DNA of 64,000 nt. Source: Achromobacter sp. Bel. Its GTDB lineage: Bacteria > Pseudomonadota > Gammaproteobacteria > Burkholderiales > Burkholderiaceae_B. The stretch is from NCBI RefSeq assembly GCF_012928505.1, contig NZ_JABBJN010000008.1:62001-126000 (forward strand). The letters run 5' to 3'. Numbering within the stretch: the stretch's first letter is position 1; the number at the start of each line of letters is the position of its first letter. The notes beneath the pieces are model-generated. The model saw only the letters and a program-made list of their open reading frames with translations, did not search any database and had not been told where the DNA came from. The translations under genes and the position numbers were made by a program. Below, piece after piece: positions 30,717-39,594 of the stretch.

Positions 30717-32057
30717 TCAACGTTGCGCGGCGATGCTGCGGGCTTGAGTGGCGGCGTTGTTCAGCGCCGATACGGGCGGCACCTTGCCTTCGAAGGCCTC
30801 GTTCAGTTGCTGGTTCAGTACAGGTTCGATGCGGTTGTAGTTCGCCATGCGGAAGCCGCGGCTATTGCTGGCGAGACGCGCGCTCATCGAAGCGATCACG
30901 GCTTGCGCGCCCGGGATGCTCTTGTAGAACGACACGTCGGACGCGCGGAACGCCGCTTCGGTAAGCGGCAGGAAGCCCGTGCGCTGGTGCCATTCGGCGG
31001 CGACGACCGGCTTGGACAGCCAGGCCAGGAATTGCGCCGTCGCCTTTTCTTCGGCTTGCGGACGGCCTTCAAGCGCCCACAGCGCGGAACCGCTGACGAA
31101 CGGCTGGCCAGCGGTCTTGGTGGCTTGATCGTAGTACGGCACCGGTGCCACGCCGAACGACAGCGACTTGGTGGTCAAGAACGTGCCGAAGGCGCCGGAG
31201 TTGGCGGTCAGCACAGCGCACTCGCCCTTGGCGAACAGCTTGTCGGCCGAGGCGTCGCCGGTATGCGCCATGAACAACAGCGAACGCTTCCAGCTGACCA
31301 TCAGCGAGATGTGGCGCATGTAGAGCGTGTCGAACTGCATGGCAGGCGCCGCGCTCTTCTTGCTGACGGCGTCCAGCCCGTTGTTGTTGCTGGTGAACTG
31401 CTGGCCGTTGATCGGCGCCAGGTTCTCCAGGTGAACGGTGACCTGGTCGCTGGAGGCGTAGGGGCAATCGATATCGGCCACGTCGCGCAGCTTCAGCAGT
31501 TCGGCCTGCAAGCCGTTCCAGGTGCGGGCGGGATTGTTGGGGTCGAGGCCCGCCTTCTTGTAGGCGGCGGTGTTGTAGAACATCACCGGCACTTCGGCCA
31601 TCCAGGGGAAAGCCAGCAGACGGCCCTTGCCGTCGCGCGTGAAGCTGCTGGTGGCCGGCACGAACCAGTTCAGGTCCTTGATCGGGTACTTGGCCAGCAA
31701 CTCGTACATCGGCAGGATGGCCTTGTGCTGCGCCACGACTTCCGGCGAATGATTGTCGGTCAGCTGGACCAGATTGGGCGCCTTCTTCGCCTTGACGGCG
31801 GTGACGGCTTCTTGCTCAAGCGCGTCCTGCGAGGCGAACCCGCGCAGCTTGACGCTGACCTGGTCCTGCTCTTTGTTGTACTGCTTGGCCAGCTTTTCGA
31901 ATTCGGCCTTGTTCGCGTCCGACAGCGTGTGCCAGACCTGGATTTCCACTGGAGCGGCATTCGCCACGCCCGCCATTGCCATGGCGGCGCCAAACACCCA
32001 TGCGCGCCGGCTGGCGAACATCGCGCGGGCAACGCCCGCCAATTGCAGATTCTTCAT
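30717..32057 (-). CDS. UgpB-like extracellular solute-binding protein, orphan
   Basis: ABC-type binding protein of family 1, 446 aa, with a signal peptide (cleavage after GVANA near residue 34) and a mature start APVEIQVWHTLSDANKAEFE. The pattern FPWMAEVPVMFYN and YNRIEPVLNQQL is that of glycerol-3-phosphate-binding UgpB proteins. The ATG at 32057 (MKNLQLAG) lies 4 bp after the dadA stop; the frame upstream to 32279 lies inside dadA. No permease or ATPase gene is adjacent and a terminator follows, so its membrane partners must be elsewhere. The substrate is uncertain. Confidence 0.85.
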   Translation of the reverse strand: MKNLQLAGVARAMFASRRAWVFGAAMAMAGVANAAPVEIQVWHTLSDANKAEFEKLAKQYNKEQDQVSVKLRGFASQDALEQEAVTAVKAKKAPNLVQLTDNHSPEVVAQHKAILPMYELLAKYPIKDLNWFVPATSSFTRDGKGRLLAFPWMAEVPVMFYNTAAYKKAGLDPNNPARTWNGLQAELLKLRDVADIDCPYASSDQVTVHLENLAPINGQQFTSNNNGLDAVSKKSAAPAMQFDTLYMRHISLMVSWKRSLLFMAHTGDASADKLFAKGECAVLTANSGAFGTFLTTKSLSFGVAPVPYYDQATKTAGQPFVSGSALWALEGRPQAEEKATAQFLAWLSKPVVAAEWHQRTGFLPLTEAAFRASDVSFYKSIPGAQAVIASMSARLASNSRGFRMANYNRIEPVLNQQLNEAFEGKVPPVSALNNAATQARSIAAQR

Positions 32058-32061
32058 AGGT

Positions 32062-33318
32062 TCATAGACCAAGAAAAGGGAATTCCGGTTCTGGCCGCCG
32101 TCCGCTGAGCAGATCGGCCAGTGCCCGGCCCGAGCCAACACCCATCGTCCAGCCGAGCGTACCGTGTCCCGTATTGATATACAAATTGGGGATACGGCTG
32201 CGGCCGATGATGGGCACATTCGAGGGAGTGGACGGGCGCAAGCCCGACCAATAGCTGACGCGCCCGAAATCGAGCGCATCGGGAAAGAGTTCTTGCGCCA
32301 GGCGGGTCAAGGCCTCGCAACGGCTGGTGTTCAGGCCCCGGGAGTATCCCGAGAGCTCTGCCGTGCCAGCCATGCGCAGCCGGTCGCCCAGGCGCGAGAA
32401 CACGATTTTGTGGCTGCTGTCCGTCAGGCTGACCGTGGGCGCGGCATCGGGTTTCAGCACCGGAAACGTCGCGGAATAGCCCTTGGCCGGATAGACGTTG
32501 CAGGGAATGCCCAGCGGACGCAGCATATTGGGGCTGAAACTGCCCATGGCGACGACGTAGGCGTCGGCCGAAACCGAGCCGTATTGGCCATCGGGTTCAA
32601 TGACTTCAACGCCCTGCACGGTGCCGCCCTGCGTCAGCAGGCGCGTGGCCCGCGTGCTGTAGCGGAATTCGACGCCGGCGCGGGCGCAGCGCTCTGCCAG
32701 CGCGACCGTGAACAGGTGTACGTCACCGCTTTCGTCTTCGGGGGTGTAGTCGCCCCCGACGATCGTCTGCCGGTGCGGCGCCAGCGCCGGTTCGATGGCG
32801 ATGACCTCGTCGGCCGTGACCACCCGACGCTCGACGCCAAAATCGCGCATCAGCCCGGCGGCCCGCTGGGAATTTTCGAATTCGTGCGGATCGCGGTAGA
32901 AATTCAGAATGCCGCGTTCAAGGTGGTCGTATTCGATGCCCAGTTCGGCGCGCATGCCACGCAGGGTGGCGCGGCTGTATTCCGCCATGCGGACCATGGC
33001 GCGGATGTTCGGCGCCAGGCGGCTGGGCAGGCATTCGCGCAGGAAGGACAAGCCCCACATCCATTGCCGCCAATCCAGTTGCGGGCGGAACAGCAGCGGC
33101 GCGTCGTCCTGGAACATCCATTTAAGCAGCTTGAACGGCGCCTGCGGATTGGCCCAGGGTTCGGCATAGGACACCGAGATCTGGGCGCCGTTGGCCAGGC
33201 TGGTTTCCTGTGCGGGACCGGTGCAGCGATCAATGACCACGACGTCATGGCCGGCCTGGCTCAGCCACCAGGCGCTGGAGATTCCGATAATGCCGCTACC
33301 CAATACCGCTACTTTCAT
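32062..33318 (-). CDS. dadA: D-amino acid dehydrogenase (DadA family)
   Basis: FAD enzyme that oxidises D-amino acids to keto acids and passes electrons to the respiratory chain, 418 aa. The N-terminus MKVAVLGSGIIGISSAWWLS is the dinucleotide-binding motif and is characteristic of DadA. The conserved SYAEPWANP and GHGTLGWTM segments are present. The ATG at 33318 follows AAGGAG, although at long spacing. No alanine racemase (dadX) is adjacent. The next gene, 4 bp on, is a UgpB-like binding protein. Confidence 0.92.
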   Translation of the reverse strand: MKVAVLGSGIIGISSAWWLSQAGHDVVVIDRCTGPAQETSLANGAQISVSYAEPWANPQAPFKLLKWMFQDDAPLLFRPQLDWRQWMWGLSFLRECLPSRLAPNIRAMVRMAEYSRATLRGMRAELGIEYDHLERGILNFYRDPHEFENSQRAAGLMRDFGVERRVVTADEVIAIEPALAPHRQTIVGGDYTPEDESGDVHLFTVALAERCARAGVEFRYSTRATRLLTQGGTVQGVEVIEPDGQYGSVSADAYVVAMGSFSPNMLRPLGIPCNVYPAKGYSATFPVLKPDAAPTVSLTDSSHKIVFSRLGDRLRMAGTAELSGYSRGLNTSRCEALTRLAQELFPDALDFGRVSYWSGLRPSTPSNVPIIGRSRIPNLYINTGHGTLGWTMGVGSGRALADLLSGRRPEPEFPFLGL

Positions 33319-33425
33319 GCCCGCATTGCTCCTTGCGTGCCAAATCGGCTCACGGACCCGATGTCCGCCCCCTTGGCAAGCCGCTGCCAAGGCAGTTTAC
33401 CCCGCCGATTTGGCTTCGCCTATGT

Positions 33426-33530
33426 CTAAAAGAAAGCCCCCACGCCGCGCACGCCTTGCGTGCTTGCTGCCCCCCGAGGGGGCCTTTTTACCTTGGGGCG
33501 GCACATCTGTAAAAAGGGGCGGAAGTCACA
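33426..33530. repeat. Dispersed GC-rich palindromic intergenic element
   Basis: This stretch contains CCCCCCGAGGGGGCC followed by TTTTTA and then CCTTGGGGCGGC. It resembles a short palindromic element scattered between genes in Achromobacter and Bordetella. Its hairpin and T run could terminate plus-strand transcription. Its repeat status cannot be tested within this window. Confidence 0.5.
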
Positions 33531-33578
33531 AAGCTTTTCCGCTTGTGAATTCCACCCCTTTGCTTCGTGCTGGTCCGG

Positions 33579-34625
33579 TTACGACGCGGCTTTCGCCAGG
33601 TCGGCTTCGGACGTGAACGCGTCCGCGTAGAACTCTTCCGACGGCAGGCCGTTCTGCGTGCTGAACTCGCGCCGGGCGGCATCCACCATCAGCGGCGTGC
33701 CGCAGGCGTAGACCTGGTGGCCGGACATGTCGGCGATGTCCTGCATGACGGCCTCGTGGACGAAACCGGTGCGGCCCGTCCAACCATCTTCCTGCAGCGC
33801 ATTGGAGACGACCGGGACATAGGTGAAACCCGGCAGTTGGGTCGACCACGACTGCGCCAGCGCATCCATGTACAGGTCGCGCGGCCGGCGGCCTCCCCAG
33901 TACAGCGTGACGGGACGATTAATGTTCTTGTGGATCATGTGTTCCACAATGGCCTTCACCGGCGCGAAGCCGGTGCCGCTGGCCAGCAGGATGATCGGTT
34001 TGTCGCTGTCTTCGCGCAGGAAGAACGAACCGAACGGCCCTTCCAGGCGCAGGATCTCGCGCTCTTTCATCTGCGTGTCGCCCGCGCCGAAGACGTGGTC
34101 GGTGAACAGACCGCCCGGCATGTGGCGAATATGCAGTTCCAGCGGGCTGCCCGTGTGCGGCGCGCCAGCCATCGAATAGCTGCGGCGCCGGCCGTCCTTC
34201 AGGATGACTTCGATGTACTGCCCCGCGTAATAGCGGAACTGCTCCGAGGCCGGTAGCTGCAGCTTGATGACGGTGACGTCGGGCGCCACGCGCTCAAGCG
34301 TCTGCACGCGCGACGGCAGCTTGCGGATCTGGATGTCGCTGGCCAGGCGGACTTCGGTGGACTCGACCACCATGTCCGAGCCAGGGCGGGCCTGGCAGAA
34401 CAGCGTGTAGCCGTCAGCCAGTTCCTCGGGTGACAGGATCTGGGCGGGATACTGACCGGCGTCGAACTCCCCGGACACCACTTTGCCCTTGCAGGTGGAG
34501 CACGCGCCGTTGCGACAGCTATAGGGCAGCACGATGCCGGCCGCCAGGGCGCCGTCGAGCACGGTCTGGCCGGGCTCGACCGGGAATTGATGCTTGCTGG
34601 GTTGAATGGTGACCTGGAAGCTCAT
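33579..34625 (-). CDS. Ferredoxin-type NAD(P)H-flavin reductase (AscD-like)
   Basis: 348 aa electron-transfer protein in three parts. A plant-type 2Fe-2S domain carries Cys37, Cys42, Cys45 and Cys77. It is followed by an FAD domain (RRSYSMAGAP) and an NAD(P) domain (ILLASGTGFAPVKAIVEHM, VYACGTPLMV). Databases often name such proteins CDP-6-deoxy-delta-3,4-glucoseen reductase, but no deoxysugar genes are nearby, so a general reductase role for an unknown oxygenase or acceptor is more likely. It lies 70 bp downstream of panD. Confidence 0.88.
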   Translation of the reverse strand: MSFQVTIQPSKHQFPVEPGQTVLDGALAAGIVLPYSCRNGACSTCKGKVVSGEFDAGQYPAQILSPEELADGYTLFCQARPGSDMVVESTEVRLASDIQIRKLPSRVQTLERVAPDVTVIKLQLPASEQFRYYAGQYIEVILKDGRRRSYSMAGAPHTGSPLELHIRHMPGGLFTDHVFGAGDTQMKEREILRLEGPFGSFFLREDSDKPIILLASGTGFAPVKAIVEHMIHKNINRPVTLYWGGRRPRDLYMDALAQSWSTQLPGFTYVPVVSNALQEDGWTGRTGFVHEAVMQDIADMSGHQVYACGTPLMVDAARREFSTQNGLPSEEFYADAFTSEADLAKAAS

Positions 34626-34695
34626 GATGAAACGGTTCTGAGTCGACGCAGCGTCGTCCGGCCTGGCCGGAGACGGCGCTGCGCCCGGCCCGGCG

Positions 34696-35064
34696 TCAGG
34701 CCGGGAACTTGCGTATTTCCTTGACGCGGTTTGCGTCGTCCACCAGCACTACTTGCGGTTTGTGCGTGGCGGAATCTTCTTCGGACATCGGGCCGTAGGT
34801 GCAGATGATCAGCAGATCGCCGACCTGGGCCCGGCGCGCCGCGGCGCCGTTCAGCGAGATGGCGCCGCTACCGCGCGCCGCCTTGATGATGTAGGTGTCG
34901 AAACGTTCGCCATTGGTGACGTTGTAGAGTTCGATGCGTTCGAACTCGCGCATGCCGGCAGCGTCCAGCAGGTCTTCGTCGATGCCACAAGACCCTTCGT
35001 AGTGAAGGTCGGCTTCGGTGACCGTGACGCGGTGCAGCTTTGCCCGCAGCATGATGCGTTGCAT
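34696..35064 (-). CDS. panD: Aspartate 1-decarboxylase
   Basis: Pyruvoyl enzyme making beta-alanine for pantothenate and CoA, 122 aa. The self-cleavage site is Gly24-Ser25 in YEGSCGID, and Lys9 and the [10 protein letters not shown] segment are conserved. The length is normal. panC and panB are not adjacent. Confidence 0.97.
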   Translation of the reverse strand: MQRIMLRAKLHRVTVTEADLHYEGSCGIDEDLLDAAGMREFERIELYNVTNGERFDTYIIKAARGSGAISLNGAAARRAQVGDLLIICTYGPMSEEDSATHKPQVVLVDDANRVKEIRKFPA

Positions 35065-35131
35065 GATGGAAATATCCTGGTTCGCGGTCCGGTCCGCGAA
35101 GCGTTGCTAAAGTGATGCCCGGCATCCGGTA

Positions 35132-35159
35132 TTGCCGTTGGAACCCGGTATTCTATAAT
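35132..35159 (+). promoter_or_regulatory. Sigma70-like promoter on plus strand, no plus-strand gene downstream
   Basis: TTGCCG, 16 bases, then a perfect TATAAT. It points toward 35243, where the MOSC gene lies on the other strand, so it would make an antisense or small RNA. The reverse reading toward panD shows TATAGA but no good -35. Confidence 0.45.
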
Positions 35160-35191
35160 TTTTGCCGCCACGGGACGTCCGTTGCGCCATC

Positions 35192-35236
35192 GCGCAGGCG
35201 GCTGCCTTCGCTGCAGACACAAAGCAGCGCCTGCGC
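35192..35236. other. Strong hairpin next to the MOSC gene end
   Basis: GCGCAGGCG plus CTGC on the left pairs with GCAGCGCCTGCGC on the right with one bulged base. It lies about 30 bp downstream of the plus-strand promoter-like site and just past the MOSC stop. No T run follows on either strand. It could be the body of a small RNA or a 3' end stabiliser. Confidence 0.4.
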
Positions 35237-35242
35237 GCCGGC

Positions 35243-36115
35243 TCAGAAATCCAGTTCGATCTCGACCGGGTCGCCGACTTTCAGGCGGGCGCCGGCCGGC
35301 GCGTCCAGAATGGCATTTTGGCCGAATACCACCCCGATCTCCAGATTTCGATAAGCCGCCAGCGTGCGGCCGGGCTCGTCATGCTGGAGCGCCGTGCGCT
35401 GATCGATATCTGGAATCGAGCACCGGGTGCACGGCTTGACGAACGCCATCTGGACGCCGGCCGCGGTGATCATGGCGGTATGGTCTTCCTCGAAGGCTTC
35501 CCATTCGCCCTGGACCACGATATTGGGCCGGAAACGGTCCATCGGCACAGGCGCCACGCCCTTGGCCTGCAACCGGGCGTTCAGGTCGTCAAGCGATGCC
35601 TGGTTGGCGATCAGCAGCGGGAAACCGTCGGCGAAACCGAAATGGTGCTCGCCAGTGAACGTCTCTGCCAGATCGGGATGCGCGTCGGCCCACCGGGACA
35701 CCCAGTCCGGCTTGGCGTCGCGCCGCGCGGCGGCATCCACCTTGAGCAAGCGGCAAGGCGTCTTGAGGAAATCCGAAAACCATTGCCCGACAGCGGCGCT
35801 TTCGCGCCGGGCGGAAATGGTGTCGCTCCAGACCGCCACGGTTTCTGCCCCCGGTTCCAGACCGGACCCGTCAAGCGGCACGTCCAGGTCCGCCATGCCC
35901 GGCGCGGACAACCGCAGCGCGCCGGCCGAAAGCGCGGTGCGGATCAGCGCCATCGCCGGCCATTGCCGCTGGGTCATGAACTGGCCGTCGCCGCCGATCA
36001 GCATCCAGCGGCGGTCATGCGCCAGGCCGGCCCGGTCAATGGGGGACTCCGCCAGGTCGATCCCTGCGCAGGATTTGATGGGATAGATATGCAAGCTGAG
36101 GATACGGGCGGACAT
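35243..36115 (-). CDS. MOSC domain protein, MOSC N-terminal beta-barrel type
   Basis: 290 aa protein of the YcbX/mARC-like group. The N-terminal beta-barrel starts with LSLHIYPIKSCAGIDLAESP and RWMLIGGDGQFMTQRQWPAM, and the MOSC domain carries the Cys in FVKPCTRCSIPDID that would hold a molybdenum cofactor. Such proteins reduce N-hydroxylated compounds with an electron partner. A ferredoxin domain, fused in some homologues, is absent here. The flavin reductase two genes downstream is a conceivable partner, but this is inference. Confidence 0.88.
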   Translation of the reverse strand: MSARILSLHIYPIKSCAGIDLAESPIDRAGLAHDRRWMLIGGDGQFMTQRQWPAMALIRTALSAGALRLSAPGMADLDVPLDGSGLEPGAETVAVWSDTISARRESAAVGQWFSDFLKTPCRLLKVDAAARRDAKPDWVSRWADAHPDLAETFTGEHHFGFADGFPLLIANQASLDDLNARLQAKGVAPVPMDRFRPNIVVQGEWEAFEEDHTAMITAAGVQMAFVKPCTRCSIPDIDQRTALQHDEPGRTLAAYRNLEIGVVFGQNAILDAPAGARLKVGDPVEIELDF

Positions 36116-36204
36116 GGCGGCGAATGGTCGGCGAAAGAGTCCGCGAAAGGATAGCAGAGAGCGCCGCGCTTTCGCCGATGGGATGGCCCCTTCGCGCCGA
36201 CATG

Positions 36205-36231
36205 AAAAAACCCGGGCCAGGCCCGGGTTTT
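36205..36231 (-). terminator. Intrinsic terminator of the ect operon
   Basis: A CCCGGGC stem with a short loop, flanked by A and T tracts, gives TTTTTT after the hairpin on the minus strand, 23 bp beyond the ectD stop. The symmetry would also let it act from the plus strand. Confidence 0.87.
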
Positions 36232-36253
36232 GAAGGCGCCGCCAGGCGGCAGG

Positions 36254-37180
36254 TTAACCGCCCACCAGCTTCAAGGTATCCAGCGGCGTCACCGCCTTGA
36301 ATCCCTTGCGGGTCGCGATGTGCTCGGGACGCGGCGTCAGCCCGTACTTGGGCGGATTCAAGGTGTTTTCCATGCTGTTGTAGACCATGAACACGTTGGC
36401 GCGCGGCCACGGCGAGATATTGCTGTTCGAGCCGTGCATCGTGTTGCAGTCGAAAAACACCACCGAACCGGCCTTGGCCGTCATCGAGCGGATGCCGCCC
36501 TGCTCGACCAGCAGTTGCAGGCTGACCGGATCCGGCACGCCGTATTCCTGCTTTTTCAGCGATTGCTTGTAGTGCTCGTTCGGGGTCTCGCCGACGCACG
36601 AGATGAACTGCCGGTGCGAACCGGGCACCAGCATCAGGGGGCCGTTGCAGTCATTGTTGTCGGTCAAAAGCACCGAGCAGCTGAGCGCGCGCATCGAGGG
36701 CATGCCGTCTTCCACATGCCAGGTCTCGAAATCGGAGTGCCAGTAGAACTCCTTGCCCTTGAAGCCCGGCTTCATGTTGGCGCGCGACTGGTGGATATAG
36801 ACCTCGGACCCGAGGATCTGGCGCGCCACATTGACCAGCCGGGGGTCGCGCACCAGGCGCGACAGCACGGGGTTCAGCACGTGCACCATGAAAATGGAGC
36901 GCACGGCGTTGCTGCCGGGTTCGGTGATGGACTCTTCGCGCCGGATGATCGACGGGTCGCGCGTCATGCGCTCGACCTCGGTCGACAATGCGCGGATCTC
37001 GGCTTCCGAGAACAGGTTTTCCAGCAGGAGGAAACCGTCGCGCTCGTACTGTCCAACTTGCTCGCCGGACAAGGCGCTGGCGTACTGGCCGTCTTCATAG
37101 ACCACGGGGTCCTGACGGGCAATGATGGCGGAACTTCGATCCGTACGTGACGCGTACGGATCCTGTGCAGGTGAGATCAT
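36254..37180 (-). CDS. ectD: Ectoine hydroxylase
   Basis: Fe(II)/2-oxoglutarate dioxygenase that turns ectoine into 5-hydroxyectoine, 308 aa. The iron ligands are His148 and Asp150 (YWHSDFETWH) and His249 (CNTMHGSN). The EctD signature FYWHSDFETWHVEDGMPSMR is intact. The ATG at 37180 follows GGAGG at good spacing, so it is preferred over 37252. It is the last gene of the ect operon, 19 bp after ectC. Confidence 0.97.
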   Translation of the reverse strand: MISPAQDPYASRTDRSSAIIARQDPVVYEDGQYASALSGEQVGQYERDGFLLLENLFSEAEIRALSTEVERMTRDPSIIRREESITEPGSNAVRSIFMVHVLNPVLSRLVRDPRLVNVARQILGSEVYIHQSRANMKPGFKGKEFYWHSDFETWHVEDGMPSMRALSCSVLLTDNNDCNGPLMLVPGSHRQFISCVGETPNEHYKQSLKKQEYGVPDPVSLQLLVEQGGIRSMTAKAGSVVFFDCNTMHGSNSNISPWPRANVFMVYNSMENTLNPPKYGLTPRPEHIATRKGFKAVTPLDTLKLVGG

Positions 37181-37199
37181 GCGAACCTCCTTGTCTGTT

Positions 37200-37604
37200 T
37201 CAGGCCGCTTCGGCTTGGGCTTCAGGCAGGGCGTAAACGCCCTCTTTGTCATGCACTTCCTGGCCCGTCAGCGGCGGATTGAAGACGCAGATGACGCGCA
37301 GCGGCTCCTTGCCGCCGCACAGCCAGTGCTCGTCGTTTTCGTTCAGTGCGTAGACCACGCCGGGGCCCAGGTCGTACTTCTTGCCGTCGGCGATGGTCTC
37401 GATGGAACCGTCGCCTTCAATGCACCACACCGCTTCAAGATGGTTCTTGTAGTGAATGTGGGTGCGGCCGCCCGGGAAGATGGTGGTCTCGTGGAAGGAA
37501 AAGCCCATTCCGTCCTTCTTCAGCAGCACGCGGCGGCTGACCCAGGTGTCGGTGCGGACTTCATCGGCGGTGCCGATCACATCTTTGACGTTGCGTACGA
37601 TCAT
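37200..37604 (-). CDS. ectC: L-ectoine synthase
   Basis: Cupin-fold cyclase that closes N-gamma-acetyl-diaminobutyrate to ectoine, 134 aa. MIVRNVKDVIGTADEV at the start and TIFPGGRTHIHYKNHLEAVW with the metal-binding residues are characteristic. It overlaps ectB by 4 bp (ATGA). Confidence 0.98.
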   Translation of the reverse strand: MIVRNVKDVIGTADEVRTDTWVSRRVLLKKDGMGFSFHETTIFPGGRTHIHYKNHLEAVWCIEGDGSIETIADGKKYDLGPGVVYALNENDEHWLCGGKEPLRVICVFNPPLTGQEVHDKEGVYALPEAQAEAA

Positions 37605-38908
37605 TGGCGTTTTCCTCCAAATTTCAGGATTCGGGCAGACTGCCCCTCTTCTGCCAGCGCTTCGGCCACGCTGGCCTCGATCACGTCCAGGCCCTTGCTA
37701 AGCAATTCTTCCTCGATCGTCAGCGCGGGCAGCAGCTTCAGCACTTCATCGTGCGCGCCCGAGGTTTCGATGACGACGCCCTTCTTGAAGGCGTTCTGGG
37801 CGATGCGGTTGGCCAACGCGGGCGTCGCGTTGCACACCAGGCCCTGGATCAGGCCGCGGCCGCGCACCGACAAGCCGGCATTGGGATAGCTGTGGACCAG
37901 GTTTTCCAACCAATCTCGGACCTGACGCTCTTTGCGCTGGATCTCGGTGGTGAACGCCGTGTTGGCCCAATAGGTTTCCAGCGCCTGCGTCGCCGTGACG
38001 AACGCCAGGTTGTTGCCGCGGAACGTGCCGCTGTGGGCGCCCGGCTTCCAGATATCCAGTTCGGGCTTCATCAGCACCAGCGACATCGGCAGCCCGAAAC
38101 CGGACAGCGACTTCGACAACGTGATGATGTCCGGGCGGATGCCGGCGGCCTCGAAGCTGAAGAACGTGCCCGTACGGCCGCAGCCGACCTGGATGTCGTC
38201 GACGATCAGCAGCATGTCGTGGCGCTTGCACAGCTTGTCCAGCTCTTTCAGCCAGCGCAGCGTCGCCACGTTGACGCCGCCCTCGCCCTGCACCGTTTCC
38301 ACGATGACGGCTGCCGGCTTGTCCATGCCGCTGCTGGGATCTTCCAGCATGCGCTCCAGATACGCCATGGTATCCACGTCCGGACCGAAGTAGCCGTCAT
38401 AGGGCATGAACGTCGTGTTGCCCAACGCGTAGCCCGAGGCCTCGCGGAACTTCATGTTGGCCGTCACGGCCAGCGAACCGCCGCTGACGCCATGGAATCC
38501 ATGGGTGAACGAAATCACATTGGGGCGGCCCTTGACCTGGCGCGCGATCTTCAGCGCGGCTTCCACCGCATTGGTGCCGGTGGGGCCGGTGAACTGCAGC
38601 GTGTATTGCCAGTTGCGCGGCTTGAGCAGCACGCGATCCACCGTCTCCAGGAAACGCTTCTTCGCGCTGGTAGCCATGTCCAGACCGTGGACGACGCCAT
38701 CCGACTGCACATACTCCAGCAGCTTTTCCTTGAGAACAGGATTGTTGTGGCCATAGTTCAGCGTGCCCGCGCCGCTGAAGAAATCGATGTACTCGGTGCC
38801 TTCTTCATCAATCAGCGTCGAGCCGCGGGCCTGGCTGAATATCACGGGAAACGACCGAATGTAGCCCCGCACCTCTGATTCCATCCGGTCAAAGATTTTC
38901 AAGTCCAT
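37601..38908 (-). CDS. ectB: Diaminobutyrate-2-oxoglutarate transaminase
   Basis: PLP class III aminotransferase that makes L-2,4-diaminobutyrate from aspartate semialdehyde, 435 aa. The start MDLKIFDRMESEVRGYIRSF is typical of EctB and the PLP Lys is in TLSKSLSGFG near residue 265. A 125 bp gap separates it from ectA, larger than the other junctions of the operon. No dedicated aspartokinase gene accompanies the cluster. Confidence 0.97.
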   Translation of the reverse strand: MDLKIFDRMESEVRGYIRSFPVIFSQARGSTLIDEEGTEYIDFFSGAGTLNYGHNNPVLKEKLLEYVQSDGVVHGLDMATSAKKRFLETVDRVLLKPRNWQYTLQFTGPTGTNAVEAALKIARQVKGRPNVISFTHGFHGVSGGSLAVTANMKFREASGYALGNTTFMPYDGYFGPDVDTMAYLERMLEDPSSGMDKPAAVIVETVQGEGGVNVATLRWLKELDKLCKRHDMLLIVDDIQVGCGRTGTFFSFEAAGIRPDIITLSKSLSGFGLPMSLVLMKPELDIWKPGAHSGTFRGNNLAFVTATQALETYWANTAFTTEIQRKERQVRDWLENLVHSYPNAGLSVRGRGLIQGLVCNATPALANRIAQNAFKKGVVIETSGAHDEVLKLLPALTIEEELLSKGLDVIEASVAEALAEEGQSARILKFGGKRQ

Positions 38909-39033
38909 ATGATTAATCCTCCCTTTTCATCTGATAAGTCGATAGACGGCCAGCGTCCCTCCGGATGCGTAGACGCATTCGGATCGGCAAAACCATCCCG
39001 GTATTTCGATAGGTCCGCTAGGGTTGCGCCGCC

Positions 39034-39594
39034 CTACGGGGCGGGCAATGCGAACGGGCCTATCCTCAACAGCATCTCGTCGTCATGGTCCGCGCCTCCG
39101 AACAATTGCCGGTCGAAGAACGGCTGCTCGGATACGTGGGCGCCCAGCTCGCCGGCCAGGCCGGTGAAGCTGCGGCGCGATGCCTGGTTGTCAGGCCCCA
39201 CCGTGGTTTCAAGATGACGAACATGCGCGAGCTGCTTGCGTTGCAAGAGTTCGCGAAGCATGGCGCGGCCCAACCGGTGGCCGCGTGCGCGGGCGTGCAC
39301 CGCGACCTGCCAGACGAACAACACGTCAGGCCGGGCCGGGATCACATAAGCGGAGATAAAACCGTCGATACGTCCGCCGGCACTTTCGGCGATGACGCAG
39401 GTGTCGCTGAATTGCTCGCACAGGAGCAAATACGCATAGAGGGAATTCAGGTCGAGTGGCGGGCACTCGGAAATGAGGCGGTGGATGGTGGCGCCGTCTT
39501 TGCGATTGGGCAGACGCATCGTATGGGTCTGCGCGCGAACCGCCGGCGCCACGGCACTTGAGAGAGTTGGTGTATCCAGTTCGACTGTCTTCAT
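39034..39594 (-). CDS. ectA: L-2,4-diaminobutyrate gamma-acetyltransferase
   Basis: GNAT-fold enzyme that acetylates diaminobutyrate with acetyl-CoA, 186 aa. The family signature [20 protein letters not shown] is present, and the acetyl-CoA loop is around [15 protein letters not shown]. The start overlaps the ectR stop by 4 bp (ATGA), so translation of the two is probably coupled. Confidence 0.96.
   Translation of the reverse strand: MKTVELDTPTLSSAVAPAVRAQTHTMRLPNRKDGATIHRLISECPPLDLNSLYAYLLLCEQFSDTCVIAESAGGRIDGFISAYVIPARPDVLFVWQVAVHARARGHRLGRAMLRELLQRKQLAHVRHLETTVGPDNQASRRSFTGLAGELGAHVSEQPFFDRQLFGGADHDDEMLLRIGPFALPAP

Noticed and set aside
33579..34625. Deoxysugar biosynthesis gene by its common database name
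   Set aside because: No other dideoxysugar genes are near; the domain set is that of a general ferredoxin-flavin reductase.
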